Shown here one piece after another: positions 32,657-41,305 of a stretch of 51,622 bases of DNA. The stretch spans positions 1 through 51,622 of the forward strand of contig NZ_JBLJBV010000104.1 in assembly GCF_047638075.1 (NCBI RefSeq), in the 5' to 3' direction. The notes below the pieces were generated by a model. The model saw only the letters and a list, made by a program, of their open reading frames with translations, made no database searches and had not been told where the DNA came from. Origin of the DNA: UBA6197 sp047638075. Its GTDB lineage: Bacteria; Pseudomonadota; Alphaproteobacteria; Rhodobacterales; Rhodobacteraceae. The translations under genes were made by a program, and so were the position numbers. Each line of letters starts with the position of its first letter. Position 1 is the stretch's first letter.

Positions 32657-32684
32657 TTTATCATCCGCCTGCAATCCTAAGCAA
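32657..32684 (-). promoter_or_regulatory. candidate promoter of fabA-fabB-fabI
   Basis: On the minus strand TTGCTT (complement of 32679-32684) and GATAAA (complement of 32657-32662) are 16 nt apart, giving a leader of about 35 nt before fabA. The boxes are only moderate. Confidence 0.45.
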
Positions 32685-32740
32685 GTGCCGCAGATGGCCA
32701 CCTGAACAGGCGGACCGGGGCAAAGGGCCATAGTTTGGCA

Positions 32741-32770
32741 TTGAAATAAGTCTCGATGGCGCGTTATAAT
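32741..32770 (+). promoter_or_regulatory. irr promoter
   Basis: TTGAAA (32741-32746) and a perfect TATAAT (32765-32770) are 18 nt apart. Transcription would begin at about 32777, which makes the ATG at 32779 leaderless and supports 32797 as the true irr start. Confidence 0.7.
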
Positions 32771-32796
32771 CACGTTACATGATCGGAAAGAATACG

Positions 32797-33213
32797 ATGA
32801 AGACCATTGCAGCAGAACGCGGGCAGAAATGGCTGGCGGACGGCGGCTTGCGCCCCACGCGGCAACGCCTATCCTTGGCCTCGTTGCTGATCGGTGACGG
32901 AAACAACCGCCACGTTACCGCCGAAGGGCTTTATGCCAGCGCACGCAATAATGGCGAGGCGGTATCTTTGGCCACCGTCTACAACACGCTTCGCGCATTT
33001 TGCGAAGCGGGGTTGATGCAGGAAATCACCGTTGACGGGGCGCGTTCTTACTTTGATACGCGAATGGATGATCATCCGCATTACTTCTGGGAAGATACCT
33101 CGGAAATTACCGATGCACCCGCCGAAGATCTTGAGATCACCCGCCTGCCCAAGGCCCCCGCCGGGGCCGAGGTTACGCGGGTTGACGTGGTAATTCGCGT
33201 TCGCAAGATTTAA
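32797..33213 (+). CDS. irr: Fur-family iron/haem response regulator Irr
   Basis: A 138-residue winged-helix repressor of the Fur family. The HTH region reads LRPTRQRLSLASLL and VSLATVYNTLRAFCEAGLMQEI; the dimer domain has DHPHYFWEDTSEITD in place of the usual metal site, which is characteristic of Irr. In alphaproteobacteria Irr senses haem and controls haem and iron genes under iron limitation. No N-terminal GCxxP haem-regulatory motif is visible. The start at 32797 is preferred because GGAAAG is correctly placed and the promoter leaves no leader for 32779. It is divergent from fabA and is followed by an intrinsic terminator. Confidence 0.93.
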   Translation: MKTIAAERGQKWLADGGLRPTRQRLSLASLLIGDGNNRHVTAEGLYASARNNGEAVSLATVYNTLRAFCEAGLMQEITVDGARSYFDTRMDDHPHYFWEDTSEITDAPAEDLEITRLPKAPAGAEVTRVDVVIRVRKI

Positions 33214-33235
33214 GTGCCAGACAGTTATCCCAATG

Positions 33236-33260
33236 GCCCGCCCGTTTGGCGGGCTTTTTT
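33236..33260 (+). terminator. irr intrinsic terminator
   Basis: GCCCGCC (33236-33242) and GGCGGGC (33248-33254) form a 7-bp stem with loop CGTTT, followed directly by T6. This is a classical Rho-independent terminator 23 nt after irr; its last bases touch the end of the DUF2237 gene on the other strand. Confidence 0.92.
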
Positions 33261-33633
33261 ATTCAGATTGCGCGTAAATCTGCAGCACTTCCAGCGGTAT
33301 GATCGCCAGAGCCTCCCGGTGGGTTGCCTCCAGCCGAACCAGCGGCGCGCAGCCTTCGTCATGGGCTTCCAGAAAGCGCGCGGCACAAAGGCACCAGTGA
33401 TCGCCAGGGCGCAGGCCCGCAAACCCCAGTTCCGGGCGCGGTGTCGTCAGATCATTGCCGATATAGGCCGACCACGCCAGAAATTCAGCTGTCATCAGCG
33501 CGCAGACGGTATGACTGCCACGGTCTTCAAAGCAGGTGTTACATACCCCGTCGCGGAAAAATCCGGTGCGCGGCATCACCGAGCAGGGGGCCAGAACCCC
33601 GCCCAGAACATTTACCGCCGGTAGCTTCTCCAT
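33259..33633 (-). CDS. DUF2237 family protein
   Basis: A 124-residue protein reading NVLGGVLAPCSVMPRTGFFRDGVCNT then CFEDRGSHTVCALMTAEFLAWSAYIGNDL and a later GDHWCLCAARF. The five spaced cysteines in the first part and the WCLCAARW-like signature are those of DUF2237, a widespread small family of unknown function sometimes linked to metal binding. It follows the serine hydrolase gene by 15 nt. No signal peptide is present. Confidence 0.9.
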   Translation of the reverse strand: MEKLPAVNVLGGVLAPCSVMPRTGFFRDGVCNTCFEDRGSHTVCALMTAEFLAWSAYIGNDLTTPRPELGFAGLRPGDHWCLCAARFLEAHDEGCAPLVRLEATHREALAIIPLEVLQIYAQSE

Positions 33634-33648
33634 TCGCCCCCCCTTGCC

Positions 33649-34806
33649 TCAAAGGCTTTCGGCCAATGCGCGCAACTGCGCCAGGTTTTCATCATCCACA
33701 CCCGGTTCCCTGAAACCCCTGTCGGCCGAATTTACCGCAATCACCACCTCATGGGCCGGGTTGATGTAGATATATTGGCCATAGATCCCGTGGGCGAAAT
33801 AGTCATCTCCATGCGCGGCACTATCGACCGGCACCCACCACTGGTAACCGTATCCCGCCCCACCCGGCGCCTGCAATGCCGTAGATTTCGCCACCCAATC
33901 GGCGGGCACGATCTGTCGCCCCAGCCACTGACCCCGCTGCAAGAAAAGCTGCCCCAACCGCGCATAATCGCGCGTGGTAAGATTCAGCCCGCCCAGCACA
34001 AAGGACACACCCTCCCCATCGGTCAGGTAATAGGGCGCCGCTTCCAGGCCCAGAGGTTGAATGATCCGCTCATCCAGCAAATCCGCAGGATCGCGCCCGC
34101 TGGCGCCGGCAATCACCATGCCCAGCACATGCGTATCAATCGACACATAATGCATCCGGCTGCCCGGTTCCGCCGCTCTGGCAGATAGCGCCGCCGCAAA
34201 GCCATCCATCGTGCCGCCCAGCGCCAGAACCCGCCCCATCCGATTGATATCAGAATTGAAATCCAGATAGTCCTCATTGAATGAAACACCGGAAGACATG
34301 GTAAGCACATCGCGGATTGTCGCCCCGTCGTAGGCCGAGCCTTTCAACAACGGCGCATAATCCACCACCTGCGCATCCAGGTCAGGGATGGTGCCGTCTG
34401 CATGAAGCGTACCGAACAGCGCCGAGAGGAAACTTTTGGCCACCGACCAGCTAATCCGCAAATCGTTGGGCGCCGTGCCGCGGTAATAGGCCTCATGCAC
34501 CAGATGACCCTCTTTCAGCACAACCATCGCAGTGACCCAGCGTGCATCAATCCAGGCCGGCATGCCCGCCGGCAGATCGATAGCATCCCCCATTGGCAAG
34601 GCCGATACCGGGCCATCGCCGCGCGGCAAGGGGCGGGTCAGGAACAGCCGGTCCATATGGGAAAAATTTTCCGTAATTTTATCTGCTGCAAACAGGCTGT
34701 TGACGGCCAGCAGCCGCGCAAGCTCGTCACGCTTCCAAAGGGCCGCCACCCCAAGGATCAGCGCCAGAACCAAAAGCGCCCGCAAGGCAAATCGTATAAA
34801 CCGCAT
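33649..34806 (-). CDS. serine hydrolase, beta-lactamase/PBP class C-like, membrane-anchored
   Basis: A 385-residue protein. An N-terminal helix (FIRFALRALLVLALILGVAAL) anchors or exports it; the rest is a penicillin-recognising fold with the S121-VAK124 catalytic SxxK, a YVS motif for the second element (MHYVSIDTHVLG) and an HG-type third element (YFAHGIYGQYIYI). Proteins like this act as esterases, peptidases or carboxypeptidases in the periplasm; true beta-lactamase activity is not implied. The start at 34806 follows GGGGGGATGG. It lies 81 nt after pth and 15 nt before DUF2237. Confidence 0.88.
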   Translation of the reverse strand: MRFIRFALRALLVLALILGVAALWKRDELARLLAVNSLFAADKITENFSHMDRLFLTRPLPRGDGPVSALPMGDAIDLPAGMPAWIDARWVTAMVVLKEGHLVHEAYYRGTAPNDLRISWSVAKSFLSALFGTLHADGTIPDLDAQVVDYAPLLKGSAYDGATIRDVLTMSSGVSFNEDYLDFNSDINRMGRVLALGGTMDGFAAALSARAAEPGSRMHYVSIDTHVLGMVIAGASGRDPADLLDERIIQPLGLEAAPYYLTDGEGVSFVLGGLNLTTRDYARLGQLFLQRGQWLGRQIVPADWVAKSTALQAPGGAGYGYQWWVPVDSAAHGDDYFAHGIYGQYIYINPAHEVVIAVNSADRGFREPGVDDENLAQLRALAESL

Positions 34807-34887
34807 GGCCATCCCCCCGTTCAGAGGGAACCATGCGGGCAAGCATATCGCAAGGCTGTCTTGGGTAATGCCCCCAAAGCGGCCCCG

Positions 34888-35586
34888 TTAGTGGCGAAAA
34901 CGGTCTGCCAACCGCGCCAGCATGGAACGGGTATCCGGCTGGGCCGTGGCTGGCAGGACAGGTTGTGGCGGATCTGTCTTTTGCGTCGTTGCCGCCCGCG
35001 CACCGGTGGAGGGCCGCGGCGGCGCCATCCGCAGCGCCACCGTGTTCAAAAACCGTGGGGCATCCCCTGCGGCCAACGCCACCGCCCCATCCGAAATACC
35101 GCTTAAAAGGTCGCCCAGCCAGTCCCGGTCCGATTTGGCGAAATCGGACAGAACATACCCCGCCACCCGGTCTTTGTGGCCCGGATGACCGATACCCAGC
35201 CGCACCCGCGCGTAAGCCTCGCCCAGATGGGCATGGATCGAGCGCAGCCCGTTGTGACCCGCGTGCCCGCCCCCCGTCTTGGCCCGCAATTTACCCGGCG
35301 CCAGATCCAATTCATCATGAAACACGGTGATGTCGGCGGGCGTCAGCTTGTAAAACTGCGCCGCCTGACCAACTGACTGGCCCGACAGGTTCATGAAAGT
35401 GCCGGGCTTAAGCAGGGCAACGCGCTCATCCCCTAACCGCCCCTCGCTTATCAGGCCCTGAAATTTTGCGCGCCACGGCGAAAACCCGTGATCTTCTGCA
35501 ATCCGCTCAACCGCCATAAAGCCGATATTGTGTCGGTTGCCTGCATATTTCGCGCCCGGATTTCCCAGACCCACAAAAAGCTTCAT
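34888..35586 (-). CDS. pth: peptidyl-tRNA hydrolase
   Basis: A 232-residue enzyme that recycles peptidyl-tRNA released from stalled ribosomes. It begins MKLFVGLGNPGAKYAGNRHN with the catalytic H19. The TFMNLSGQSVGQ and DELDLAPGKLR, HNGLRSI segments are all present. The C-terminal 40 residues are a Pro/Thr/Ala-rich extension not needed for the core. The start at 35586 is the family start. It follows rplY, a conserved pairing, with a hairpin between. Confidence 0.96.
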   Translation of the reverse strand: MKLFVGLGNPGAKYAGNRHNIGFMAVERIAEDHGFSPWRAKFQGLISEGRLGDERVALLKPGTFMNLSGQSVGQAAQFYKLTPADITVFHDELDLAPGKLRAKTGGGHAGHNGLRSIHAHLGEAYARVRLGIGHPGHKDRVAGYVLSDFAKSDRDWLGDLLSGISDGAVALAAGDAPRFLNTVALRMAPPRPSTGARAATTQKTDPPQPVLPATAQPDTRSMLARLADRFRH

Positions 35587-35677
35587 CGCCACCCCCCTGA
35601 TCCGCCTCAAAATAGGACGAGGCATACCGTGGCGCAAGCGTTGCGCCCTTATGGCCACTGCCGCCATTTCGAAATGC

Positions 35678-35706
35678 AAAACGCGGAGGGCAGCTTGCCC
35701 CCCGCG
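35678..35706 (-). terminator. hairpin after rplY
   Basis: CGCGGAGGGCA (35682-35692) and TGCCCCCCGCG (35696-35706) pair with one A-C mismatch. On the minus strand a TTTTGC tract follows. It may act as a partial terminator between rplY and pth and lets them be expressed at different levels. Confidence 0.6.
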
Positions 35707-35727
35707 CCTATGGTAATCGTGAAACGA

Positions 35728-36351
35728 TTATTCTTCTGTTGCGTCGGCTTCTTCGGATTCTTCACCATCAGACGAACGCAGGCTTGAAGGTGCTGCGATA
35801 TTTGCAATGACAAAGTTCCGGTCAATCGTAACCTTGGCACCGGCCGGCAGCGTCACATCCTCGATGTGGATCACATCTCCGATTTGCTTGCCGGTCAGGT
35901 CCACGGTGATGTGATCGGGAATATCACCTGCCGGAACTTCCAGCTCCACCTCGGGGCGCACCACGGTTAGCGTGCCGCCACGCTTAAGCCCCGGGGCCGC
36001 TTCGTGGTTTTCAAAGTTGACGTGAATGAACAGCGCAATCCGCGATGCGCGATGCGTGCGCATCAGGTCGATATGCGTCGGCAGATCCTTGACGACGTCG
36101 CGTTGCACGCCACGGCAGATCACACGCACGTCTTCCTGGCCCTCGACCTTCAGGTTGAACAGGGTCGACAGAAAGCGGCCTTTGCGCAAGCGCGTCAACA
36201 GCTTGTTATAGTCCAGATTGATCGGTTGCGGATCTTTGCCGCCACCGTAAACAATGCCAGGTACGCTGCCCTCACGACGAGCTTGACGAGCGGCCCCCTT
36301 GCCTGTCCCCGTCCGCACCACAGCTTCGAGATTCTCGATCTCTTTGGCCAT
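35728..36351 (-). CDS. rplY: 50S ribosomal protein L25 (general stress protein Ctc form)
   Basis: A 207-residue two-domain L25 that binds 5S rRNA. It begins MAKEIENLEAVVRTGTGKGAARQARREG, with GKGAARQARR being the conserved RNA-contact region. The TL5/Ctc C-terminal domain follows (PLGL-type strands VEVPAGDIPDHITVDLTG), then an acidic tail ending ADATEE. The start is supported by GGAG in AATGGAGAATACC. Its 251-nt upstream region contains no other gene and is shared with the MFS transporter on the other strand; no clear promoter was found there. Confidence 0.96.
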   Translation of the reverse strand: MAKEIENLEAVVRTGTGKGAARQARREGSVPGIVYGGGKDPQPINLDYNKLLTRLRKGRFLSTLFNLKVEGQEDVRVICRGVQRDVVKDLPTHIDLMRTHRASRIALFIHVNFENHEAAPGLKRGGTLTVVRPEVELEVPAGDIPDHITVDLTGKQIGDVIHIEDVTLPAGAKVTIDRNFVIANIAAPSSLRSSDGEESEEADATEE

Positions 36352-36602
36352 TGGTATTCTCCATTAGTCTATAGGTTATCGGGCATCCTCCAAGGGTGCA
36401 CACCCGCAAGGCGGCCCGCTTAGCAGACATCCCCTGGAATGAAAAGCATTTGATGCCCCTGCACGCCATTGCCGGGCGCAATCCTTACCAGGCGGGGCAA
36501 TCTTGCCGAACGCCCCTCTTGCGACACCCGGCCAATTGTCCGGCATTCGTGCCCATGCTATCGGGGCCTGACAATCACTTAACCGCTTTTGAAGGCGCAA
36601 TC

Positions 36603-37742
36603 ATGGCAATTTTGGCAGAGCTGAGGGCGTCTCGGGCCACGGGGGCGGGTTTGGCTGCGGTGGGGGTGTTCTGGGGCGGCTTCACGGCCTTCCTGCCAGA
36701 ATACAAAGAGGCCGCCGCGGCAAGCGATGCGCAGCTTGGCGTGGTGTTGATTCTCTCTGCGGTGGGGGGCATCGCGGCAATGGCGGCATCGCCGCGGGTC
36801 ATCGCCGCATTGGGGCAATGGGCCTTGCCACTAGCTGCGGTGCTGATGGCGCTGGCCGCAATGTTGCCGCTGCTTACGGTTGGGCTTTGGTCGCTGGCAG
36901 CGGTGCTTTTGCTGATGGGGGCAGCGATGTCGACACTGGATATAGCCACAAACGTGCGCATATCAGTTTTAGAGGATCGGTTGGCCCTGCCATTGATGAA
37001 CCTCAACCATGCGCTGTTTTCTTTTACGTTTGCCGTGACGGCCTTTGGCATCGGTTTGGCGCGCAAGGCAGACTGGACGCCAATCGAGGTTACACCGCTG
37101 ATTGCACTGGCGCTTTTGGTGCTGGCGGTTTTGATGATCGAGCGTGCCGACCCGCCGCACACACCATCGGATAGCGACGGGGTGGCAATCTCTCCCTGGG
37201 GGGCGATCCTGCCGGCCGCGGCCATCCTGTTTGCCGCTTTCGTGTCAGAAAACGCAACCGAAACCTGGTCGGCCCTGCATATCGAGCGCACGTTGGGCGG
37301 GGTCAGTGGCGACGGGTCGTTTGGCCCGGCAATGCTGGGGCTGACGATGGGTATTGGCCGGATGTCAGGCCAGTTCCTGGCCTCGCGGATGGGCGAGGCA
37401 CGCCTGGTTGCGGGTTCGGCGGTGATCGGGGTTTTCGGGGCACTGGTTGTGGCGCTGGCGCCGGTGCAGGGCGTGGCGTTGATCGGGGTGGCACTGATCG
37501 GGCTGGGGGTAGCGGTGGTGGTGCCGTCGGCCAATTCTCTGTTGGGGCGCGCGGTCGCACCGACGCTGCGCGGCTACGCCATTTCGCGGGCCTGGATGAT
37601 CGGGTTTACCGGGTTCTTTCTGGGGCCGGTGGCGATGGGGCTGGTGGCGCAGACGGCGGGTCTGCGCTGGTCTTTCGCCGCAGTTGCCTGCACCATGGCC
37701 TTGATCCTGCCTGGCCTCGCGCGCTTGGCCCGCCTGCGCTGA
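36603..37742 (+). CDS. MFS transporter
   Basis: A 379-residue integral membrane protein with about 12 hydrophobic helices. Conserved-looking features include GVFWGGFTAFLPEYK in helix 1, the MGAAMSTLDIATNVRI stretch and MNLNHALFSFTFAV near the middle, then MGIGRMSGQFLASRMGEARLV. The latter resembles YbjJ/FucP-type MFS members. It would export or import a small molecule by proton coupling; the substrate is unknown. The frame runs upstream to 36396 without membrane character, so 36603 (AAGG upstream) is taken as start. It converges on trpA with a 20-nt gap. Confidence 0.88.
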   Translation: MAILAELRASRATGAGLAAVGVFWGGFTAFLPEYKEAAAASDAQLGVVLILSAVGGIAAMAASPRVIAALGQWALPLAAVLMALAAMLPLLTVGLWSLAAVLLLMGAAMSTLDIATNVRISVLEDRLALPLMNLNHALFSFTFAVTAFGIGLARKADWTPIEVTPLIALALLVLAVLMIERADPPHTPSDSDGVAISPWGAILPAAAILFAAFVSENATETWSALHIERTLGGVSGDGSFGPAMLGLTMGIGRMSGQFLASRMGEARLVAGSAVIGVFGALVVALAPVQGVALIGVALIGLGVAVVVPSANSLLGRAVAPTLRGYAISRAWMIGFTGFFLGPVAMGLVAQTAGLRWSFAAVACTMALILPGLARLARLR

Positions 37743-37762
37743 AGGCTGGGGCGGGGGCCAAA

Positions 37763-38554
37763 TCAGCCGCGGTGCGCCCCTGCGGCCAGATCGGCAACAT
37801 GCGCCAGCACCTCTGCGACGGGGCGGCCCTCACCGATCAGCTTGACGATCGCCGAGCCGACAACGCAACCATCCGCAACCGAGGCGATGCTTTGCGCGGC
37901 CTCTGGGGTTGTGATGCCAAAGCCGACAATAATCGGCAGATCGGTCTTGGCCTTGATCCGGGCCACCTCGGGGGCAACATCGGCGGCCTGTGCAGCAGCG
38001 GCGCCGGTAATTCCGGTGATCGAGACGTAATAGACAAAGCCCGACGTGTTTTGCAGCACCTTGGGCAGGCGCTGGTCATCGGTCGTGGGGGTGGCCAGAC
38101 GGATAAAGTTCAGCCCGGCGGCTTGCGCGGGCAGGCAAAGCTCGGCGTCTTCTTCGGGGGGCAGATCGACGACAATCAAACCGTCAATCCCCGCAGCTTT
38201 GGCGTCAATCAAAAAGCGGTCAACGCCACGGGAATAGATCGGGTTGTAATAGCCCATCAAAACGATCGGGGTGGTGGTATCCGTCTTGCGGAACTCGGTC
38301 ACCATATCCAGCGTTTTTTGCAGCGTTTGCCCCGCATCCAGCGCGCGTTGGCCTGCCCGCTGGATCGTCTGGCCGTCGGCCATCGGGTCGGTGAACGGCA
38401 TCCCCAGTTCGATGATATCGACGCCTGCGCCCGGTAACCCCTTCATCACGGCAAGCGAGGCTTCCGGATTTGGGTCCCCCGCCATGATATAGGTGACAAA
38501 GGCTTTGCGCCCCTCGGCCCTGAGCTTTGCAAAAGTAATGTCGATTCTGGTCAT
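37763..38554 (-). CDS. trpA: tryptophan synthase alpha chain
   Basis: A 263-residue TIM-barrel enzyme that cleaves indole-3-glycerol phosphate. Catalytic residues are E49 (DIIELGMPFTDPMADG) and D60, with YYNPIYSRG and the FGITTPE phosphate-binding loop present. trpB and the other trp genes are not nearby here. The start MTRIDITFAKL at 38554 is the usual one; a frame a few codons longer exists. It is divergent from ychF across about 295 nt that contain a GC-rich hairpin (CCGGCC at 38623-38628, GGCCGG at 38637-38642), possibly a leader structure. Confidence 0.96.
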   Translation of the reverse strand: MTRIDITFAKLRAEGRKAFVTYIMAGDPNPEASLAVMKGLPGAGVDIIELGMPFTDPMADGQTIQRAGQRALDAGQTLQKTLDMVTEFRKTDTTTPIVLMGYYNPIYSRGVDRFLIDAKAAGIDGLIVVDLPPEEDAELCLPAQAAGLNFIRLATPTTDDQRLPKVLQNTSGFVYYVSITGITGAAAAQAADVAPEVARIKAKTDLPIIVGFGITTPEAAQSIASVADGCVVGSAIVKLIGEGRPVAEVLAHVADLAAGAHRG

Positions 38555-38789
38555 CTGCCGCCCCATCCCTGCCGTTTCTTAGGGTTTGCGCGATGGGGCG
38601 AAGAAAATCAATGGGTCAAACCCCGGCCGGATCAGAGGCCGGTCCTCCACCTGGTACCGACGCGATCTTTCCCTATCGCAAAACCGTACAAACGGCACGA
38701 CGGGTCATCTCGCACAATCGTCATACCCTTTTCAAACCGCAAACAAGCGGTACGCAGCGGGCCTGACGGGTGTCATCGTTTGCGCCTGC

Positions 38790-38818
38790 TTGCCCTGCCT
38801 CGTTCCTTTGCCTATGTA
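38790..38818 (+). promoter_or_regulatory. ychF promoter
   Basis: TTGCCC (38790-38795) and TATGTA (38813-38818) are separated by exactly 17 nt, 31 nt before the ychF start codon. The rest of the 295-nt gap has no gene. Confidence 0.6.
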
Positions 38819-38849
38819 GCGCCAGACCTTTTCGGCAGGAGTATCAGAC

Positions 38850-39947
38850 ATGGGCTTTAAAATGGGCATCGTCGGGCTGCCGAACGTGGGCAAATCAACC
38901 CTGTTCAACGCCCTGACCCGGACCGCCGCCGCGCAGGCCGCAAATTTTCCGTTCTGCACGATTGAGCCGAACGTGGGTGAGGTGGCCGTGCCGGACCCCC
39001 GTCTGGAAAAGCTGGCGGCGATTGCGGGCTCGAAGGCGATCATCCCCACACGAATGACCTTTGTTGATATTGCAGGTCTGGTAAAAGGCGCCTCCAAAGG
39101 CGAGGGTCTGGGCAACCAGTTTCTGGCCAACATCCGCGAATGCGACACCATCGCCCATGTGCTGCGCTGCTTTGAGGATGGCGACATCACCCATGTCGAA
39201 GGCCGTATCGACCCCGTAGCCGATGCCGAAACCATCGAAACCGAATTGATGATTGCCGATATGGAAAGCATCGAAAAGCGCCTTGCCGGGATCGCCCGCA
39301 AGATCAAGGGCGGCGACAAGGATGCGGTTGATCAGGAACGTCTGCTGCGTGCCGCGCTGGCCGTGCTGGAACAGGGTAAACCTGCGCGAACCCTTGCCAT
39401 CGCCGCTGATGACCGCAAACAATGGCAAATGCTGCAATTGCTGACCGCCAAGGCCGTTCTTTACGTCTGCAACGTCGAAGAGGCCGCAGCGGCCAGCGGC
39501 AACAGCCAGACCGCGCTGGTGGCGGAAATGGCCAAGGCCCAAGGCGCGGGAATGGTTGTCATCTCGGCCCGGATCGAGGAAGAGATCAGCCAGCTGGAGG
39601 ATGAAGAGGCCGCGATGTTCCTGGCCGAGATGGGCCTGGAGGAAGCTGGGCTTGATCGGTTGATCCGCGCAGGTTACAACCTGTTGGGTTTGCAAACATA
39701 TTTTACCATCGGCCCAAAAGAGGCCCGCGCCTGGACAATTCGCAAAGGCACGCTTGCCCCCGCTGCCGCCGGGGTGATCCATGGTGATTTCGAGCGTGGC
39801 TTCATCCGGGCGGAAACCATCGCTTTTGATGATTATGTAGCCGGTAACGGCGAAGCGGGCGCGCGCGAGGCGGGCAAGTTCCGCATTGAGGGCAAAACCT
39901 ACGAAGTCAAAGACGGTGACGTCTTGCACTTCTTGTTCAATGCCTGA
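38850..39947 (+). CDS. ychF: redox-regulated ATPase YchF (OLA1 family)
   Basis: A 365-residue TRAFAC-class P-loop protein of the Obg-like family. G1 is GLPNVGKST; G3 DIAGLVKGAS follows; a helical hairpin domain comes next (KALSGI-like segments), then the TGS domain with FTIGPKEARAWTIRKGTLAPAAAGVIHGDFERGFIRAE. YchF binds ribosomes and hydrolyses ATP rather than GTP. The start follows GGCAGGAGTATCAGAC. It is convergent with selD. Confidence 0.97.
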   Translation: MGFKMGIVGLPNVGKSTLFNALTRTAAAQAANFPFCTIEPNVGEVAVPDPRLEKLAAIAGSKAIIPTRMTFVDIAGLVKGASKGEGLGNQFLANIRECDTIAHVLRCFEDGDITHVEGRIDPVADAETIETELMIADMESIEKRLAGIARKIKGGDKDAVDQERLLRAALAVLEQGKPARTLAIAADDRKQWQMLQLLTAKAVLYVCNVEEAAAASGNSQTALVAEMAKAQGAGMVVISARIEEEISQLEDEEAAMFLAEMGLEEAGLDRLIRAGYNLLGLQTYFTIGPKEARAWTIRKGTLAPAAAGVIHGDFERGFIRAETIAFDDYVAGNGEAGAREAGKFRIEGKTYEVKDGDVLHFLFNA

Positions 39948-40024
39948 AACCGGGCGTTCAGTTGTTTGGCCCCTGAAAACCCTGCGGTCCAGCGTTGGCT
40001 GCAAATAGGGTGAACCGCCTTGCA

Positions 40025-40075
40025 AGCGATCAGTGTGGGCCGCCCCTCACAGCGGCCACACGAAAACTGATCGCT
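40025..40075. terminator. long structured hairpin between ychF and selD
   Basis: AGCGATCAGT (40025-40034) and ACTGATCGCT (40066-40075) form a 10-bp lower stem; above it GTGGGCCGC and GCGGCCAC pair with one bulged G, and the loop is CCCTCACA. A 6-nt bulge (ACGAAA) lies on one side. It sits in the convergent gap, 78 nt after ychF and 13 nt after the selD stop. No T-tract follows. Confidence 0.5.
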
Positions 40076-40087
40076 ACAGCAGGGCCC

Positions 40088-41194
40088 TTAACTGACCACG
40101 ACGCCCGGCGCCGCACAGACAGGGCCAACATTGCCCACGACCTGCGCAGAGGCAAAGCCGTGACGGTTGAAAATCTGCAACACCGCGTCCACGGTTTGGG
40201 GGGAACACGACACAAGCAGGCCACCACTGGTCTGGGGGTCAGACAGCAGTGCCCGGTCTTCGGCGGCGAAGGAATCGGGGACAACAACGCTGGCGCCGTA
40301 GCTGTCAAAGTTGCGGCCCGAAGCGCCCGTCACAAGCCCCTGCGCCGCCAGCGACCGGACCCCCCGCAAAAGCGGCACCGACGACCAGTCAAGCCGGATC
40401 TCGCAGCCGGCACCACGCGCCATCTCTAACGCGTGGCCTGCCAACCCGAACCCGGTCACATCGGTCATCGCGTTTACACCGGCCAACGCGGCCAACTCTG
40501 GCCCCGGCGTGTTCAACTGCGTTGTGGTGGCAATCATCTCATTATAGCCGGCATCGCCCAGCTTGCCCTGTTTCAGCGCCGCAGACATCACGCCAACCCC
40601 GATCGGCTTGCCCAGTACCAGACAGTCACCGGGCTGCACGCCCGCGTTACGCTTGACCAGATCGGGGTGAATCAGCCCTAGCGCCACCAGCCCATAGATC
40701 GCCTCGACCGAGTCAATCGTATGCCCCCCCACAACCGGGATACCGGCGGCACGGCACGCCATCGCGCCGCCTTCAAGAATGCGCCCAATGGTCTTTGTGG
40801 ACAAAACGTTGATCGGCATCCCCACCAGCGCCAGCGCCATGATCGGCCGCCCTCCCATGGCATAGACATCACTGATCGCGTTGGTCGCCGCGATACGGCC
40901 AAAATCAACCGGATCATCCACGATGGGCATGAAGAAATCGACGGTAGCGACAAGCGCCTGTTCATCATTAAGGCGATAGACCGCGGCATCATCCGACGTT
41001 TCAATACCGACCATGAGTTCGGGGGGAATGGGCATCGACGCCGTGCCCTTCAAAATCTCGGACAAGACACCGGGGGCGATTTTGCAGCCACAGCCGCCAC
41101 CATGCGATAATGAGGTAAGGCGGGGTTCTTGCGGATTTTGATGTTTGGTCACTGGGGCCACCTTGATAGAGTTGCGCCGCGCTTCAGGCACCAT
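40088..41194 (-). CDS. selD: selenide, water dikinase (selenophosphate synthetase)
   Basis: A 368-residue enzyme making selenophosphate, the Se donor for selenocysteine and selenouridine in tRNA. The active-site loop SHGGGC35GC37K38IAP has cysteine where some organisms use selenocysteine. Conserved TSDDAAVYRLND and DVTGFGLAGHALEMA segments follow. The start at 41194 (AAAAAGGCG upstream) is preferred over a TTG 17 codons earlier. selA, selB and selC are not in the window, so whether the Se is used for selenoproteins or for mnmH/ybbB-type tRNA selenation cannot be told. Confidence 0.95.
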   Translation of the reverse strand: MVPEARRNSIKVAPVTKHQNPQEPRLTSLSHGGGCGCKIAPGVLSEILKGTASMPIPPELMVGIETSDDAAVYRLNDEQALVATVDFFMPIVDDPVDFGRIAATNAISDVYAMGGRPIMALALVGMPINVLSTKTIGRILEGGAMACRAAGIPVVGGHTIDSVEAIYGLVALGLIHPDLVKRNAGVQPGDCLVLGKPIGVGVMSAALKQGKLGDAGYNEMIATTTQLNTPGPELAALAGVNAMTDVTGFGLAGHALEMARGAGCEIRLDWSSVPLLRGVRSLAAQGLVTGASGRNFDSYGASVVVPDSFAAEDRALLSDPQTSGGLLVSCSPQTVDAVLQIFNRHGFASAQVVGNVGPVCAAPGVVVS

Positions 41195-41305
41195 CGCCTT
41201 TTTCGCAGATCCCTTCCCCTCTAGCGCGTTTTTGCCAGCCTGCAAAGGCGAAGCCCCTGAACGCCGGTCAATCCATGACCCGCCTTGCCGGTAACACCGG
41301 GGCCA

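Noticed and set aside
32779..32796. Upstream ATG for irr (MIGKNT extension)
   Set aside because: The TATAAT promoter would start transcription at about 32777, leaving no leader; the ATG at 32797 has a good ribosome site.
41195..41305. Possible selC (tRNA-Sec) near selD
   Set aside because: No 90-nt tRNA-like fold, no UCA anticodon arm and no T-loop signature on either strand in the gap.
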